Origin: Clostridia bacterium
Lineage (GTDB): Bacteria; Bacillota; Clostridia; Oscillospirales; CAG-272
NCBI GenBank assembly: GCA_017547755.1
Contig: JAFYOX010000001.1
Location: 1-62,969 of the forward strand
Direction: 5' to 3'
Length of the DNA stretch: 62,969 bases
Shown here: piece by piece, positions 9,134 through 18,431 of the stretch
How the letters are laid out: every line of letters starts with the position of its first letter
Position numbering within the stretch: position 1 is the first letter of the stretch
Position numbers and translations under genes: made by a program
Notes under the pieces: generated by a model
Database searches by the model: none
The model's input: only the letters and a program-made list of their open reading frames with translations
Told to the model about the DNA's origin: nothing

Positions 9134-9213
9134 CAGAACATCAATTCCGACGGAACGAAAAAAGTTCGGAACATTCCGGAAAGGAGCCGGGAAATTTCCC
9201 GGAAAAACACAGT

Positions 9214-10356
9214 ATGAAAAAAATCGGACATGAAGTATTGTTCCTCGATACTTCGGAAACCAATCCGCGCAACGGCGAAAGCACCTTTGTCCGCCTGTAC
9301 GACGGAAGGATCCTGTATGCCTATACCGAGTATTACAGCACCTGCGGCGAAGACCACGGCGTCGCACGTATCTGTGCCTGCACATCCGCCGATGAAGGCG
9401 AAACGTGGAGTAAGCCGCGCATCATGATCGAGAAGGACGACGCGGCGCAGAACATTATGTCTCCGGCACTGGTATGCGTGCCGGACGGAACGATCGGCAT
9501 TTTCTATCTGCGCAAGCAGTTCATGCCGGACGGCGGTCTGACCTGTATGCCATGCTTCCGCAAATCGGCGGACAACGGGGAAACATGGGGCGACGAATGC
9601 CGCTGTGCGATCCCGGACGGCTATTACTGCGGCATCAACGACGGCGCGCTCACTACTTCCGCAGGACGTCTGCTCTGGCCGCTGTCCTATCACGGCGCAC
9701 GTTACGATGCGACCGGGAAATGCACGCTGAAATTCGAGCCGGAAAACGACATCTGCGTTCTGTATTCCGACGACAGCGGTGCATCGTGGGGACTTCTTGA
9801 CGGAAGAGTGCAGTCACCGTTTGCCTCCACCACCGGCAATTTCGCGGAGCCGGGTGTATATGAACACGACGACGGTACCCTCTGGATGTGGATGCGTACC
9901 GGTCTCGGCCACCAGTACGATACGCTGTCCGATAACGGCGGGGAAACCTGGCTGTCTCCCGAACCGAATCTCCGCTTCACGTCTCCGGACTGCCCGATGC
10001 GTGTGAAGAAATTCGAAGGCTATTCCGTTGCTGTATTCAATCCGATCCCGTTTTACTGCATCAGCACGGAAACCGAAGCGTGGAGCAGTCCGAAACGTAC
10101 GCCGATCGTCTGCGCGGTTTCCCGTGACGACGCACGGTCGTTCAGCCGCCGCGGTGTTTCGTTCGTCAACGGAGGACTGCGCGAATTTTCGAAGAATGTC
10201 TGCCTCCTCGAAGACGATTACAGCAACAGCTACTGTTATCCGTCCCTCATGGAAACCAAAGACGGCTTCCTCGTTTCCTATTACCACAGCAACGGAACAC
10301 CGTTCTGTCTGAAAGCGTCAAAGATCGTCAAGGTCCTTCGTGAAGAAATCGAATAA
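9214..10356 (+). CDS. Sialidase-fold (BNR/Asp-box) exo-glycosidase-like protein
   Basis: A 380-residue beta-propeller with repeated Asp-box motifs: SADEGETWSKP (about 59-69), SADNGETWGDE, SDDSGASWGLL and SDNGGETWLSP. Such proteins include exo-alpha-sialidases and many related enzymes of other specificity. The RIP motif of true GH33 sialidases is not obvious at the N-terminus, so the substrate is uncertain. No signal peptide is present, so cytoplasmic action is likely. It is a single-gene unit between its promoter and the terminator at 10362. A lectin or lyase role on the same fold is possible. Confidence 0.75.
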   Translation: MKKIGHEVLFLDTSETNPRNGESTFVRLYDGRILYAYTEYYSTCGEDHGVARICACTSADEGETWSKPRIMIEKDDAAQNIMSPALVCVPDGTIGIFYLRKQFMPDGGLTCMPCFRKSADNGETWGDECRCAIPDGYYCGINDGALTTSAGRLLWPLSYHGARYDATGKCTLKFEPENDICVLYSDDSGASWGLLDGRVQSPFASTTGNFAEPGVYEHDDGTLWMWMRTGLGHQYDTLSDNGGETWLSPEPNLRFTSPDCPMRVKKFEGYSVAVFNPIPFYCISTETEAWSSPKRTPIVCAVSRDDARSFSRRGVSFVNGGLREFSKNVCLLEDDYSNSYCYPSLMETKDGFLVSYYHSNGTPFCLKASKIVKVLREEIE

Positions 10357-10361
10357 ACAGG

Positions 10362-10389
10362 AAAAAAGGTACCGGAAGGTACCTTTTTG
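10362..10389. terminator. Bidirectional terminator
   Basis: An 11-bp stem AAAAAGGTACC/GGTACCTTTTT with a GGAA loop, between the convergent sialidase-fold and oxidoreductase genes. Confidence 0.88.
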
Positions 10390-10406
10390 AATATTCTGAG
10401 AACGGA

Positions 10407-11495
10407 TCAGACCAGTGCGACTTCGCGGCCGGTCTTCGCAGACTCGTAGATCGCGTCGAGGATCTTGATCATGTTGACGCCCTGTTCGGGGATGTAGTCC
10501 TTTTCGGCGCCATCGAGAACGATGCGGCAGAAGTGATCGAGCGCACGTGCATGACCGTTGCCCATTTCGCCGCAGTCGGGCGCGAGGTCAACGAGCTTGC
10601 CCTTTTCGTCTTCCGTCCAGATGCCGCAGGTACCGTCGTCGTTCCAGGTGAAGCCTGCCTTGGTGCCGCGGAGTTCAACAAAGCGCTTTTCTTCTTCGAT
10701 GTTGGATGCCCAGCTGAATTCGATCTGGAGGCACGCGCCGTTGTCAAAACGGATGAAGCCCATTGCAAGGTCTTCCACGTCGAAGGTACCGGCAGCGTTC
10801 TTTTCGCCGAATGCGGAGTGTTCGGAGTCGGATTCCGCGTCGTTGTCCGCGAACTTGGAGAAGGTGCATCCGGAAACTGCAACGGGAGTCGGGTTGCCCA
10901 TGAGCCAGATGGAAAGGTCGATCATATGTACGCCGAGGTCGATCAGAGGACCGCCGCCGGACTTTGCCTTGGTGGTGAACCAGCCGCCCTTGCCCGGGAT
11001 ACCGCGTCTGCGGATCCAGCCGCAGCGGCCGCAGTAGATGTCACCCGCGCCGCCGTCTTCGATGTACTTCTTGAGGTACTGGGAGTTGCTGTAGTAGCGG
11101 TTGTTGCGCATGACCATGAGCACCTTGCCCGCCTTTTCGGAAGCGTCCTTCATCTTCTGCGCTTCGGAAGCGTTGATCGCGTCCGGCTTTTCGCAGAATA
11201 CGTGGAGCCCGTGTTCGAGCGCGTAAACGGCGATGATGGAGTGGAAATCGTTCGGGGTCGCAATGTCGACCGCGTCCAGTTCTTCCTTTTCGATCATTTC
11301 ACGGAAGTCGGTGTAGATCGGGGTCTTCGGATCGAGCTTGAGGCGAGCGATCGCCTTTTCGCACTTTTCGGGGACGAGGTCACAGAGAGCAACCAGTTCC
11401 ACACGGTCGTTCGCCGCGTGCGCGTTCAGATGTCCGTTGCCCATGCCGCCGATGCCGATGGAGCCGATACGGAGTTTTTTTGCAGTGTTTGCCAT
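10407..11495 (-). CDS. Gfo/Idh/MocA family NAD(P)-dependent oxidoreductase
   Basis: A 362-residue oxidoreductase of sugars, sugar acids or inositols. The N-terminal Rossmann fold shows GIGGMGNGH as the dinucleotide-binding loop, and the family's CEKP signature is present as FCEKPDA at about 98. The C-terminal alpha/beta domain binds substrate (GPLIDLGVHMIDL, family typical). Together with the isomerase/epimerases it probably oxidises or epimerises imported monosaccharides. It is transcribed alone from a consensus promoter at 11534-11562. The exact substrate is unknown. Confidence 0.9.
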   Translation of the reverse strand: MANTAKKLRIGSIGIGGMGNGHLNAHAANDRVELVALCDLVPEKCEKAIARLKLDPKTPIYTDFREMIEKEELDAVDIATPNDFHSIIAVYALEHGLHVFCEKPDAINASEAQKMKDASEKAGKVLMVMRNNRYYSNSQYLKKYIEDGGAGDIYCGRCGWIRRRGIPGKGGWFTTKAKSGGGPLIDLGVHMIDLSIWLMGNPTPVAVSGCTFSKFADNDAESDSEHSAFGEKNAAGTFDVEDLAMGFIRFDNGACLQIEFSWASNIEEEKRFVELRGTKAGFTWNDDGTCGIWTEDEKGKLVDLAPDCGEMGNGHARALDHFCRIVLDGAEKDYIPEQGVNMIKILDAIYESAKTGREVALV

Positions 11496-11533
11496 AATTC
11501 TTTCCTTTCGTTCAGGGAAATATTGTTGAACGT

Positions 11534-11562
11534 ATTATAGCAACATTTCCGGTGCCTGTCAA
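11534..11562 (-). promoter_or_regulatory. Sigma-A promoter for the Gfo/Idh/MocA gene
   Basis: TTGACA, 17 bp, TATAAT on the minus strand, which is full consensus. Confidence 0.88.
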
Positions 11563-11609
11563 GAAAAACGGTGAAAATTCTGTATTATCCGGATGTTATG
11601 CCGAACGGA

Positions 11610-12989
11610 TCAGTCAAAGAAAATTTCAAAGAATTTTCCTGCCATTTTGTTTGCGCTCTTTTCCAGGGAGGTCAGCTTGGAAACGACCGCTCCGGCATCC
11701 GTGATGGTGCTGAGCAGATTTGCCGGCGTGATCGCACCGTTCGCAAAGTCGTAATAACGGGTGACGTCCACACAGATATTTTGCATCATCATTTCCGCGA
11801 TCTGCACGGATTCTTCGTCGCGCAGGAGCTTGTTTTCCACATAGACTTCTAAGAAAGCGGGCTTCATTTCCTGTTCGGAAACGATGGCAAGCGCTTCCGT
11901 TACCGCGCCGATTTTTTCCGTGTTCTTTACCGTCGAAGGAATGCAGAACGGGTCAAGCACCAGATAATTGGAATAATTCTGCTGGCTTTCGTTCATCTTC
12001 GGATACGGAGCGATCCCGAAATCGAACGATTCGATGCTGCGGAGATCGAGTACCGACGTACCGGTTGTGCTGAACAGCGTATTGCCGCGCATGAAAACGT
12101 GCAGATTGTCGGGATTGATCGCTGCATTGTGGTAGCAGTTTTTGTTTGCGGTCACGAATTCCACGATCGTCTGGATCGAAGTTACCAGATGTTCGTCCTG
12201 AAGCGCGGGAACATAGCTTCCGTCTTCCGCACGGTCGACAACGGTAATATCAAATCCGAAAACCATATAGTTGGTCAGCGCGGGATTGTTGGCGTAGCCG
12301 TACCGGTCGTCCTTGCCGAGCACACCGTCGCCGTCCAGATCGGTAGCCGCACCATCCACATAGGAAAGGAAAACGTCATACGTCCAGTCTCCCGACAGAA
12401 TCGCATCGTAGGGCAGTTCCATGCCGAGATCGTTCATGAGATTTTTGTTGAACACCATCTGCAGAGGCAGAGAACCTGCATTGTTGTAGCTGGAGAACGC
12501 AAAATACAGCTGATCGTTGATAACAAACATATCGTTGGTATCTTCATAGAAGTAGTACGCATCCAGATTCAGGTACGGCAGTTCCAGAATATTGTACAGC
12601 GCGCCTTGTTTGATCGCGTTGTTCAGCTTTTCCCACGCACTGCCGATCTGGATCATGTCGTAGGCGTCATCTCCGGCGACAATCGTCTGCTGGGCTTCCT
12701 GCATGGCGGTCGTATCGCTCTGCGGATAGAATTCGAATCCGACGTTCAGCATTTCTTCGATGGTGAAATACCGGTGGAGCGAGGTGTCGTTCATGATCTC
12801 GCCGATTTCTTCCTCGGGATGGAGATATTTGTCATACATATTTCCCTTGAAATTCGCGGGGTAGGTGATGCGGAACGATTCGCCGTTGAAATTCAGCCCG
12901 TTCAGCGCGTCCAGCGGGGACGGTTCGGGTTCGGGATCGGCAGCCGCATTGATAATATACGTTAAGATATGCAGGAGATAATTGCACAA
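11610..12989 (-). pseudogene. 5'-truncated extracellular solute-binding protein
   Basis: The encoded 459 residues match the body of a clostridial sugar-binding lipoprotein of an ABC importer (acidic Pro/Glu linker, then SFRITYPANF, LDGDGVLGKDDRYGY and FDFGIAPYPK). The family normally begins with a lipoprotein signal peptide and a lipobox Cys. Here the linker (from about 12944) is preceded instead by an A+T-rich stretch with only a TTG as possible start, no ribosome binding site and no export signal. The break is near 12945-12960. No permease genes are nearby. It is likely a decayed gene. A non-exported product started at TTG is the alternative. Confidence 0.62.
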
Positions 12990-13028
12990 AAATCATATAT
13001 AAATATTTTGGAAAATATCTGATATGCA
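12966..13028. repeat. Short direct repeats in the A+T-rich junction upstream of the truncated gene
   Basis: GATATGCA occurs at 12966-12973 and again at 13021-13028 within a very A+T-rich segment, with a related GATAATTGCA between them. The segment replaces the expected 5' end of the solute-binding protein gene and may be a scar of insertion or deletion. Confidence 0.4.
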
Positions 13029-13036
13029 CAATATTA

Positions 13037-13078
13037 AAACGGGAAGGAAAACTTTATAAAAAGTTCCCCTTCCCGTGA
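13037..13078 (-). terminator. Terminator after the hydantoinase-type gene
   Basis: The stem ACGGGAAGG/CCTTCCCGT is extended inwards by AACTTTTT-type pairing and followed on minus by TTTTAATATT. The U tract is moderate. Confidence 0.65.
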
Positions 13079-13095
13079 AATATGATTACAGATCG

Positions 13096-15099
13096 TCAGA
13101 ATCCCATGGAGCCGGAAGCGCAGGCGGTGACGACGGTACCGAGATATACGGCTCCGTCGCGCATTTCCGCGTCATCCGTACGGGAAGAGGAGGTCACGGA
13201 AATCTCACCGGCTGCACCGCGATTTCCGGCCTCTTCGATCGCACGTTCTTCGGCTTCTTTCCGTGCAAACGCGATGGCGTCCGGCAGATCCTTGAAGAAG
13301 GTTCTGCCGTCTTTTCCGTAGACGATATGTCCGACGGTCCCTTCTGCGGAATTGTCCGGAAGGATTTCGATCGAAACGGTCACGCTGACGTTGCCCATGA
13401 CCGCGCCGAGCGCATTGGCGACTTCGTGATTTTCCGGAAGCACCGCGTGGGTCCCGAGGAGTTTTGCGACATCGTCCAGAAATACGCGGATCGGTCCGCC
13501 CATTCCCACAAGGGTATATTCCGTGCGGAACATGGCGGAAAGCATATCGTCCTTTACGCCGGATTTTCCGGCTTCGTAATTGCTCAGGATGAACCGTTCC
13601 ACATCGGGATTGAAGCCGTTCTTCATGTAATCCGGATAGCGGTTTTCCATGAGCGCCTTTACGATATTGACATACATCTTCTTCTTTACTTCGTCGTAGA
13701 CGCGCGTGCAGACATCGACCGTACTGCATTCGAGATTGTGCGCAATGAATTCCGCACCCAGACGGGACGCTTCCGCATCGTACTGCGTGAAGTCTCCCAG
13801 AAGGTGCATGACGTCCGTCGGCGTGAAGCCGCAGATCTGGATCACGCTGTCGTGAATCAGACGTTCCGGACGGAGCGAGTAGATATCCTTTCCGGCAGCC
13901 GCAGCCGCTTCCGCGATCGGCAGAGGACGTTCCCGAAGAACGCGGCAGAGCGTTTTTTCTTCTTCCGTGTAGCGGGTGCTGTCTTCAATTTCGCGGATGA
14001 GCATATAGTGCTCGTACAGGAAGCGCGTGTGCTTTTTCGGTTCCATACGGCGGAGGTTTTCCGTCACAGACGGATATTTTGCAGCAGCCACGCACAGCGG
14101 CGTGACCCGGTATTCCTCCAGATACAGTTTCCGTCCTTCGTAATGAACCGCGGTGTCGCCGCCGAGCCCGAAGGTGCGGACATACAGACCGTTGACGAAG
14201 GTCTTCCAGCGGCCGATGGATACGCCGCCGCGGACCGGGACCGGTTTTCCGTCACGGATCAGGGCGATGTCCGTCGTTGTGCCGCCCATGTCCACCACAA
14301 TGCAGTTTTTGTCGCCGGTCAGATGTGTACAGCCGATGGCACTTGCCGCCGGACCGCAGAGAAGGGTCTCCACCGGACGCAGTGCGGCAAATTCCTCGGA
14401 CATCAGACTGCCGTCGCTCCGCACGATGACCAGCGCGGACGGATGGATCCCGCGGATCGCGAGAGCTTTTTTGACCGATTCCAGAAATTCACGGATGACG
14501 GGGAACAGTCCGGCGTTGAGAAGTGTGCTTGCACCGCGGCGCAGGGAGTTCAGCTCCGAGAACAGCTCGTAGCCGCAGACGACGGGAATGTCGTGGGTCT
14601 TCCCGAATATTTCCTTCGCTTTCTTTTCGATGGCGCCGCCGTCCTTCATGGAGTTCATTTCGAGGATCCCGACCCCGTCGAGGTCCTCGAAGCCGTGGGA
14701 AATGTCCTCTTCAAACTTTGCCCAGTCCGGTTCTTCCCGGATCTCACCGGAAAAGGCGGTACAGCTGTCTTCCAGAAGGATCTCGTCCGCCGGCGGCAGA
14801 CCGTACTGTTTGCCGTTCCGCTCGATGACGGCACGGTTTCCGCCGAAGAAGATCAGCTTTGCATGACCGCCTTTGTCTTCGACGCAGGCGTTGGTCGCAA
14901 GGGTGGTCGACAGGGAGATCACTTCCGCCTGCCGGACAAATTCCGCGGGCAGACCGTCGACTGCACCGAGGATCCCGAGCGAGAGATCGTTTTTCGTCGT
15001 CAGGGATTTCGCGCATCCGAGAATGGTGCGGGACTCAAAATCATATAAAACGGCGTCCGTGTAGGTACCGCCGGTGTCAATGCCGATGCCGATTTTCAT
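13096..15099 (-). CDS. Hydantoinase/oxoprolinase family protein (HyuA-like)
   Basis: A 667-residue ASKHA-fold protein. The N-terminal GIGIDTGGTYTDAV and the internal IVVDMGGTTTDIAL are the two phosphate-binding motifs of the hydantoinase_A/oxoprolinase family, which couples ATP hydrolysis to ring opening of cyclic amides or acts in corrinoid-related and acetone carboxylase-like complexes. LCGPAASAIG is also typical. The B subunit (HyuB) is not adjacent, so this is a stand-alone A-type protein. The C-terminal 50 residues are low-complexity and Ser/Glu-rich. The substrate cannot be inferred. It has its own promoter and terminator. Confidence 0.85.
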   Translation of the reverse strand: MKIGIGIDTGGTYTDAVLYDFESRTILGCAKSLTTKNDLSLGILGAVDGLPAEFVRQAEVISLSTTLATNACVEDKGGHAKLIFFGGNRAVIERNGKQYGLPPADEILLEDSCTAFSGEIREEPDWAKFEEDISHGFEDLDGVGILEMNSMKDGGAIEKKAKEIFGKTHDIPVVCGYELFSELNSLRRGASTLLNAGLFPVIREFLESVKKALAIRGIHPSALVIVRSDGSLMSEEFAALRPVETLLCGPAASAIGCTHLTGDKNCIVVDMGGTTTDIALIRDGKPVPVRGGVSIGRWKTFVNGLYVRTFGLGGDTAVHYEGRKLYLEEYRVTPLCVAAAKYPSVTENLRRMEPKKHTRFLYEHYMLIREIEDSTRYTEEEKTLCRVLRERPLPIAEAAAAAGKDIYSLRPERLIHDSVIQICGFTPTDVMHLLGDFTQYDAEASRLGAEFIAHNLECSTVDVCTRVYDEVKKKMYVNIVKALMENRYPDYMKNGFNPDVERFILSNYEAGKSGVKDDMLSAMFRTEYTLVGMGGPIRVFLDDVAKLLGTHAVLPENHEVANALGAVMGNVSVTVSIEILPDNSAEGTVGHIVYGKDGRTFFKDLPDAIAFARKEAEERAIEEAGNRGAAGEISVTSSSRTDDAEMRDGAVYLGTVVTACASGSMGF

Positions 15100-15129
15100 G
15101 CTGTTACCTCAGAGGATGGATTTTTCTTT

Positions 15130-15158
15130 ATCATAACAAATCCGGCGCCGATATGCAA
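15130..15158 (-). promoter_or_regulatory. Sigma-A promoter for the hydantoinase-type gene
   Basis: TTGCAT, 17 bp, TATGAT on minus. It is divergent from the promoter at 15182-15210. Confidence 0.68.
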
Positions 15159-15181
15159 GACTTCCCGCAGATTTCTTTCTC

Positions 15182-15210
15182 TTGACAAGGCAAAAACGGA
15201 CTGCTATAAT
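15182..15210 (+). promoter_or_regulatory. Strong sigma-A promoter for the isomerase at 15265
   Basis: Perfect consensus TTGACA, 17 bp, TATAAT. Confidence 0.9.
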
Positions 15211-15264
15211 AGAATCAATCTCGGAACGACCGGAATTTATACGGAAAGGCATGGTTCATACAAT

Positions 15265-16020
15265 ATGAAAAAAGCATTACAGATGTACACGCTCCGCAGT
15301 CATCTGAACAGCAAAGCTGACATCGCGGATACCCTTGCGAAGGTCCGCGCGATGGGCTACGACGGTGCGGAATGGTACGGACTCCTCGGCATGACGCCCG
15401 AGGAACTGGCGAAGCTCACAACGGACGCGGGACTTGCGATGTTCTCGCTCCACATTTCCATCAGCGATCTTCTGGAACCCGATACGGATTTTCTGAAGCG
15501 CACCGCCGCGGTCGGCGTACGTTATCTTCCGATCGGCTGGCTTCCCGAAGAACGTCTTGCAGGCGGTCCGCTGTTTGAAGAGACCTGCGGACTGATCCGC
15601 CGGTACGCGGAAATCGCGGCGGAATACGGACTTTATGTCCTGTATCACAACCACGATTTCGACCTCGCGGTAACCAGCGGTACCACAAAGCTCGACGCAC
15701 TTTACGACGCGCTCCCCGGCAATGTTCTCGGTGCGGAACCGGACACCTGCTGGCTCTACAGCGGCGGCGTGGATCCGGTGGAATACCTCGGAAAGTACGC
15801 GGACCGCGCACCGGTCATTCACCTCAAGGACTGCGTGAAGGAAGGCGGACGCAGCGGATTCTGCCCGGTCGGCATGGGTGTTCTCGATTTTGCGGCGATC
15901 CTTCCTGCCTGTGAAAAAGCGGACTGGGTCTGTGTGGAACAGGACGAACCCTCGATGGGTCTGGACGATTTCGGCTGCGCGGAAGCCAGCGTGAAATACC
16001 TTCTTGCTTCCGAAAAATAA
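15265..16020 (+). CDS. Sugar phosphate isomerase/epimerase family protein
   Basis: A 251-residue TIM barrel of the inosose-isomerase-like branch. Blocks in order are DGAEWYGLLG, VLYHNHDFD, GAEPDTCWLYSGGVDPVEYL, VIHLKDC and the C-terminal CVEQDEPSMG. Together they give the Glu/Asp/His metal site seen in IolE- and IolI-like enzymes. It is cytoplasmic. It is transcribed from a perfect promoter, and the aldose epimerase gene that follows has its own promoter. It probably acts on an imported sugar or cyclitol. Confidence 0.88.
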   Translation: MKKALQMYTLRSHLNSKADIADTLAKVRAMGYDGAEWYGLLGMTPEELAKLTTDAGLAMFSLHISISDLLEPDTDFLKRTAAVGVRYLPIGWLPEERLAGGPLFEETCGLIRRYAEIAAEYGLYVLYHNHDFDLAVTSGTTKLDALYDALPGNVLGAEPDTCWLYSGGVDPVEYLGKYADRAPVIHLKDCVKEGGRSGFCPVGMGVLDFAAILPACEKADWVCVEQDEPSMGLDDFGCAEASVKYLLASEK

Positions 16021-16039
16021 AGAAAATTGCGGCATCCCC

Positions 16040-16068
16040 TTGCCAATTCGCCGCGTGTGCGATATACT
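16040..16068 (+). promoter_or_regulatory. Promoter for the aldose epimerase
   Basis: TTGCCA, 17 bp, TATACT, followed by AAAGGAG before the start at 16109. Confidence 0.75.
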
Positions 16069-16108
16069 ATAACAAAAACAAATTCCAATCAACAAAGGAG
16101 CCAAATCC

Positions 16109-16987
16109 ATGCTGTATACCATTGAAAACGAAAAAATCAGCGTAACCGTGACCGATATGGGCGCGGAAATGACCTCCCTCATCCTCAAGGAAACCGGTAA
16201 GGAATACCTGTGGCAGGCAGATCCGGAATACTGGACCGGTCATGCGTACAACCTCTTCCCGATCTGCGGACGTCTCTGGGAAGGCAAGTATACCTATCAG
16301 GGCAAGACCTACGAAATGAACCTCCACGGCTTCGCACGCAAGACCGCATACGAACTCGCGGAACAGACCGCTACCACCCTGACCTTCCGTCTGACCGATT
16401 CCGACGTGACCTACGCGCAGTATCCCTTCCGCTTTGAGCTTCTCCTGACCTACACTCTCGACGGTGCGTCCGTGATCACCACGTTCCACATCGAAAACAA
16501 GGACGAAAAGGAACTCATCTACGCGATCGGCGGTCACCCCGGCTTCAACGTACCCCTTGCGGACGGCGAATCCTTTACCGATTACACCCTCACCTTCTCC
16601 GAACCCTGCGCACCGAAGGCTCTCTGCATGAGCGAAACCTGCTTCTACCTCGGCGAAAACAAGCCGTTTGAAACCTGCGTGGATGGCAAGTTCGGTCTCG
16701 CACACAGTCTGTTTGACAACGACGCGATCTTCCTCACCGAAATGGCATCCGAAGTGACTCTGACTTCGAACATCTCCGGACGTTTCGTCAAGGTGACCTA
16801 TCCCGGCATGAAGTACGTCGGTTTCTGGCACAAGCCGCAGACCGAAGCACCGTACGTCTGCATCGAACCGTGGTCGAGCGTACCCGCAGACGACGGCAAG
16901 GTGGACGATCTCGAAACCAAGCGCGATATGTACCGCCTCGCTTCCGGTGCAGTGAACGAACAGTCCTTTACCATCACGATCGGTTAA
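16109..16987 (+). CDS. Aldose 1-epimerase family protein (LacX-like mutarotase)
   Basis: A 292-residue galactose-mutarotase-fold protein. NLHGFARK and IGGHPGFNVPL provide the His residues, and YVCIEPW the Glu, of the family's anomeric catalytic site. It should interconvert alpha and beta anomers of hexoses released by the local glycosidases, in the cytoplasm. Lysine codons are mostly AAG, as in glnA, suggesting good expression. A strong terminator follows. The branch resembles LacX rather than the classical GalM, so the sugar is uncertain. Confidence 0.87.
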   Translation: MLYTIENEKISVTVTDMGAEMTSLILKETGKEYLWQADPEYWTGHAYNLFPICGRLWEGKYTYQGKTYEMNLHGFARKTAYELAEQTATTLTFRLTDSDVTYAQYPFRFELLLTYTLDGASVITTFHIENKDEKELIYAIGGHPGFNVPLADGESFTDYTLTFSEPCAPKALCMSETCFYLGENKPFETCVDGKFGLAHSLFDNDAIFLTEMASEVTLTSNISGRFVKVTYPGMKYVGFWHKPQTEAPYVCIEPWSSVPADDGKVDDLETKRDMYRLASGAVNEQSFTITIG

Positions 16988-16992
16988 TGTTT

Positions 16993-17028
16993 TGTGGGGG
17001 AAACCAGAGTTTCCCCCACACTTTTTTC
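16993..17028 (+). terminator. Terminator after the aldose epimerase
   Basis: The stem TGTGGGGGAAA/TTTCCCCCACA is followed by CTTTTTTC. Confidence 0.9.
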
Positions 17029-17059
17029 AAAAACTTTATACGGAAAAGGGTATATTGAG

Positions 17060-17590
17060 ATGATAATTCTGATTGCCGGTGCGTCTCACACCGGAAAAAC
17101 GGCGCTCGCGCAGAAACTGCTTGAAACGTACAGATATCCGTATCTGTCAATCGACCACCTGAAAATGGGGCTGATCCGGAGCGGAAATACCGACCTTACT
17201 CCGTGCAGCGATGACCGCGAGCTGACGGCGTATCTGTGGCCGATCGTGCGTGAGATGATCAAAACCGCAGTGGAAAACCGGCAGAATCTGATTGTCGAGG
17301 GGTGCTACATCCCCTTTGACTGGGCGAAGGATTTTAACGGGGAATATCTGGAGCACATCCGGTACATCTGCCTTGTCCTGAGCGAGAATTACATCTGTAA
17401 TCATTTTGCGGATGTGAAAAAGTACGCCAGCGTGATCGAAGATCGCATGGACGACGAATACTGCACGATGGAAAGCGTGCTGGCAGACAACGCGGAGGTT
17501 CTGCGGCAGGCGAAGCTGCATAACGTCAGCTATGTGCTGATCGACGACGACTACGAACAGACGATCGATGCCGCGATATTTGGGGAATAA
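17060..17590 (+). CDS. P-loop kinase-like ATPase (zeta-toxin/2-phosphoglycerate kinase-like)
   Basis: A 176-residue P-loop protein. The Walker A motif is GASHTGKT at residues 6-13. It is followed by LSIDHLKMGLIRSG, which resembles the substrate region of small kinases, and IVEGCYIPFDW as a beta-strand with acidic residue. The size suits a small-molecule kinase, and there is no partner antitoxin. The start at 17060 is chosen because the P-loop strand begins there; the upstream in-frame Met at 16994 lies inside the terminator hairpin. No clear promoter is seen after that terminator, so the gene may depend on read-through or a weak start. Confidence 0.7.
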   Translation: MIILIAGASHTGKTALAQKLLETYRYPYLSIDHLKMGLIRSGNTDLTPCSDDRELTAYLWPIVREMIKTAVENRQNLIVEGCYIPFDWAKDFNGEYLEHIRYICLVLSENYICNHFADVKKYASVIEDRMDDEYCTMESVLADNAEVLRQAKLHNVSYVLIDDDYEQTIDAAIFGE

Positions 17591-17593
17591 CAG

Positions 17594-17618
17594 AAAAGGC
17601 TGTCGCGGCAGCCTTTTT
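17594..17618. terminator. Bidirectional terminator
   Basis: The stem AAAAGGCTG/CAGCCTTTT between the convergent kinase and phosphodiesterase genes. Confidence 0.85.
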
Positions 17619-17634
17619 GATTGCAGAAGAGTAC

Positions 17635-18417
17635 TTATTTTCCGGCCAGAGACTTTCCTTCCCATTCACGCGGTGCGGGAACGCCCATGATGTCCGCGAT
17701 CGTCGGCGCGATGTCGAGAATGCTGACGTCATGCAGTTCACGGCCAGCTTCGAATGCCGGACCGTGGAAGATCATCGGGATCGTCATGTCTTCGGGAAGG
17801 TCGGAACCGTGTCCGCGGCCGTGTCCGCCGTGGTCGGCGGTGACGATGACGGTGTATTCGCCGTTCGTTTCTTCGATCACGCGCTTGACGTTATCGATCG
17901 CGTGACGGATGTAATCGAGATAGGTGTCCGTCATCCAGCCGCTGTCGTGACCGCCCTTTTCGTCGGTCTCAACCATGTAGAGGAAGACGAAATCGGGCTT
18001 CGCCAGCTTGATATAGTCGAGCGCACGGTCGGTCAGGATGCCGTCCGTATGTTCGAACGAGTACGCCTGAATGAATTCCGCCGCAACGAGCGAGCCGACG
18101 CGCTGGATATCGCGGAGCGGTTCCCAGCCGTAGTACATCGTGCAGCGCTTGCCCATCCGGCTCAGCAGTTCAAACAGCCCCGTGACCGGATGCACCGGCT
18201 TCACGTAATCGTTCGACATGGTGCTGTGACGTTCCGGCGGAACGCTGTGGAACATCGACAGGTGGCAGGGAAGAGTGATGGACGGGAAGACGGTTCTTGC
18301 GTCAAAGGTATAGGAAGATGTTTTTTTCAGTTCTTCGAGAAAGGGATTGCCGCAGGACTGCAGTCCGTCGGGACGCATCCCGTCGATCGAAATAAGAACG
18401 ACCTTGTTGTTTTCCAT
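17635..18417 (-). CDS. Alkaline phosphatase superfamily phosphodiesterase/pyrophosphatase
   Basis: A 260-residue member of the NPP/phosphodiesterase branch. ISIDGMRPD supplies the first metal Asp, VFPSITLPCHLSM the nucleophilic Thr region, ETDEKGGHDSG an Asp/His pair and TADHGGHGRGHG the second Asp-His set. The family hydrolyses nucleotide pyrophosphates or phosphodiesters, while some members act on phosphonates. No signal peptide is seen. The start at 18417 has GGAGG at proper spacing; the longer open frame overlaps the upstream gene. It lies 14 bp after the methyltransferase gene and is probably cotranscribed. Confidence 0.82.
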   Translation of the reverse strand: MENNKVVLISIDGMRPDGLQSCGNPFLEELKKTSSYTFDARTVFPSITLPCHLSMFHSVPPERHSTMSNDYVKPVHPVTGLFELLSRMGKRCTMYYGWEPLRDIQRVGSLVAAEFIQAYSFEHTDGILTDRALDYIKLAKPDFVFLYMVETDEKGGHDSGWMTDTYLDYIRHAIDNVKRVIEETNGEYTVIVTADHGGHGRGHGSDLPEDMTIPMIFHGPAFEAGRELHDVSILDIAPTIADIMGVPAPREWEGKSLAGK

Positions 18418-18431
18418 AAAAACCTCCAGAA

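Noticed and set aside
13075-15048. A 657-codon plus-strand frame antisense to the hydantoinase-type gene
   Set aside because: The minus-strand protein has full family motifs, a promoter and a terminator. The plus frame has Arg/His-rich composition typical of shadows.
17060-17590. Zeta-type toxin of a toxin-antitoxin pair
   Set aside because: There is no small antitoxin gene next to it, and a metabolic small-molecule kinase is equally consistent with the P-loop.
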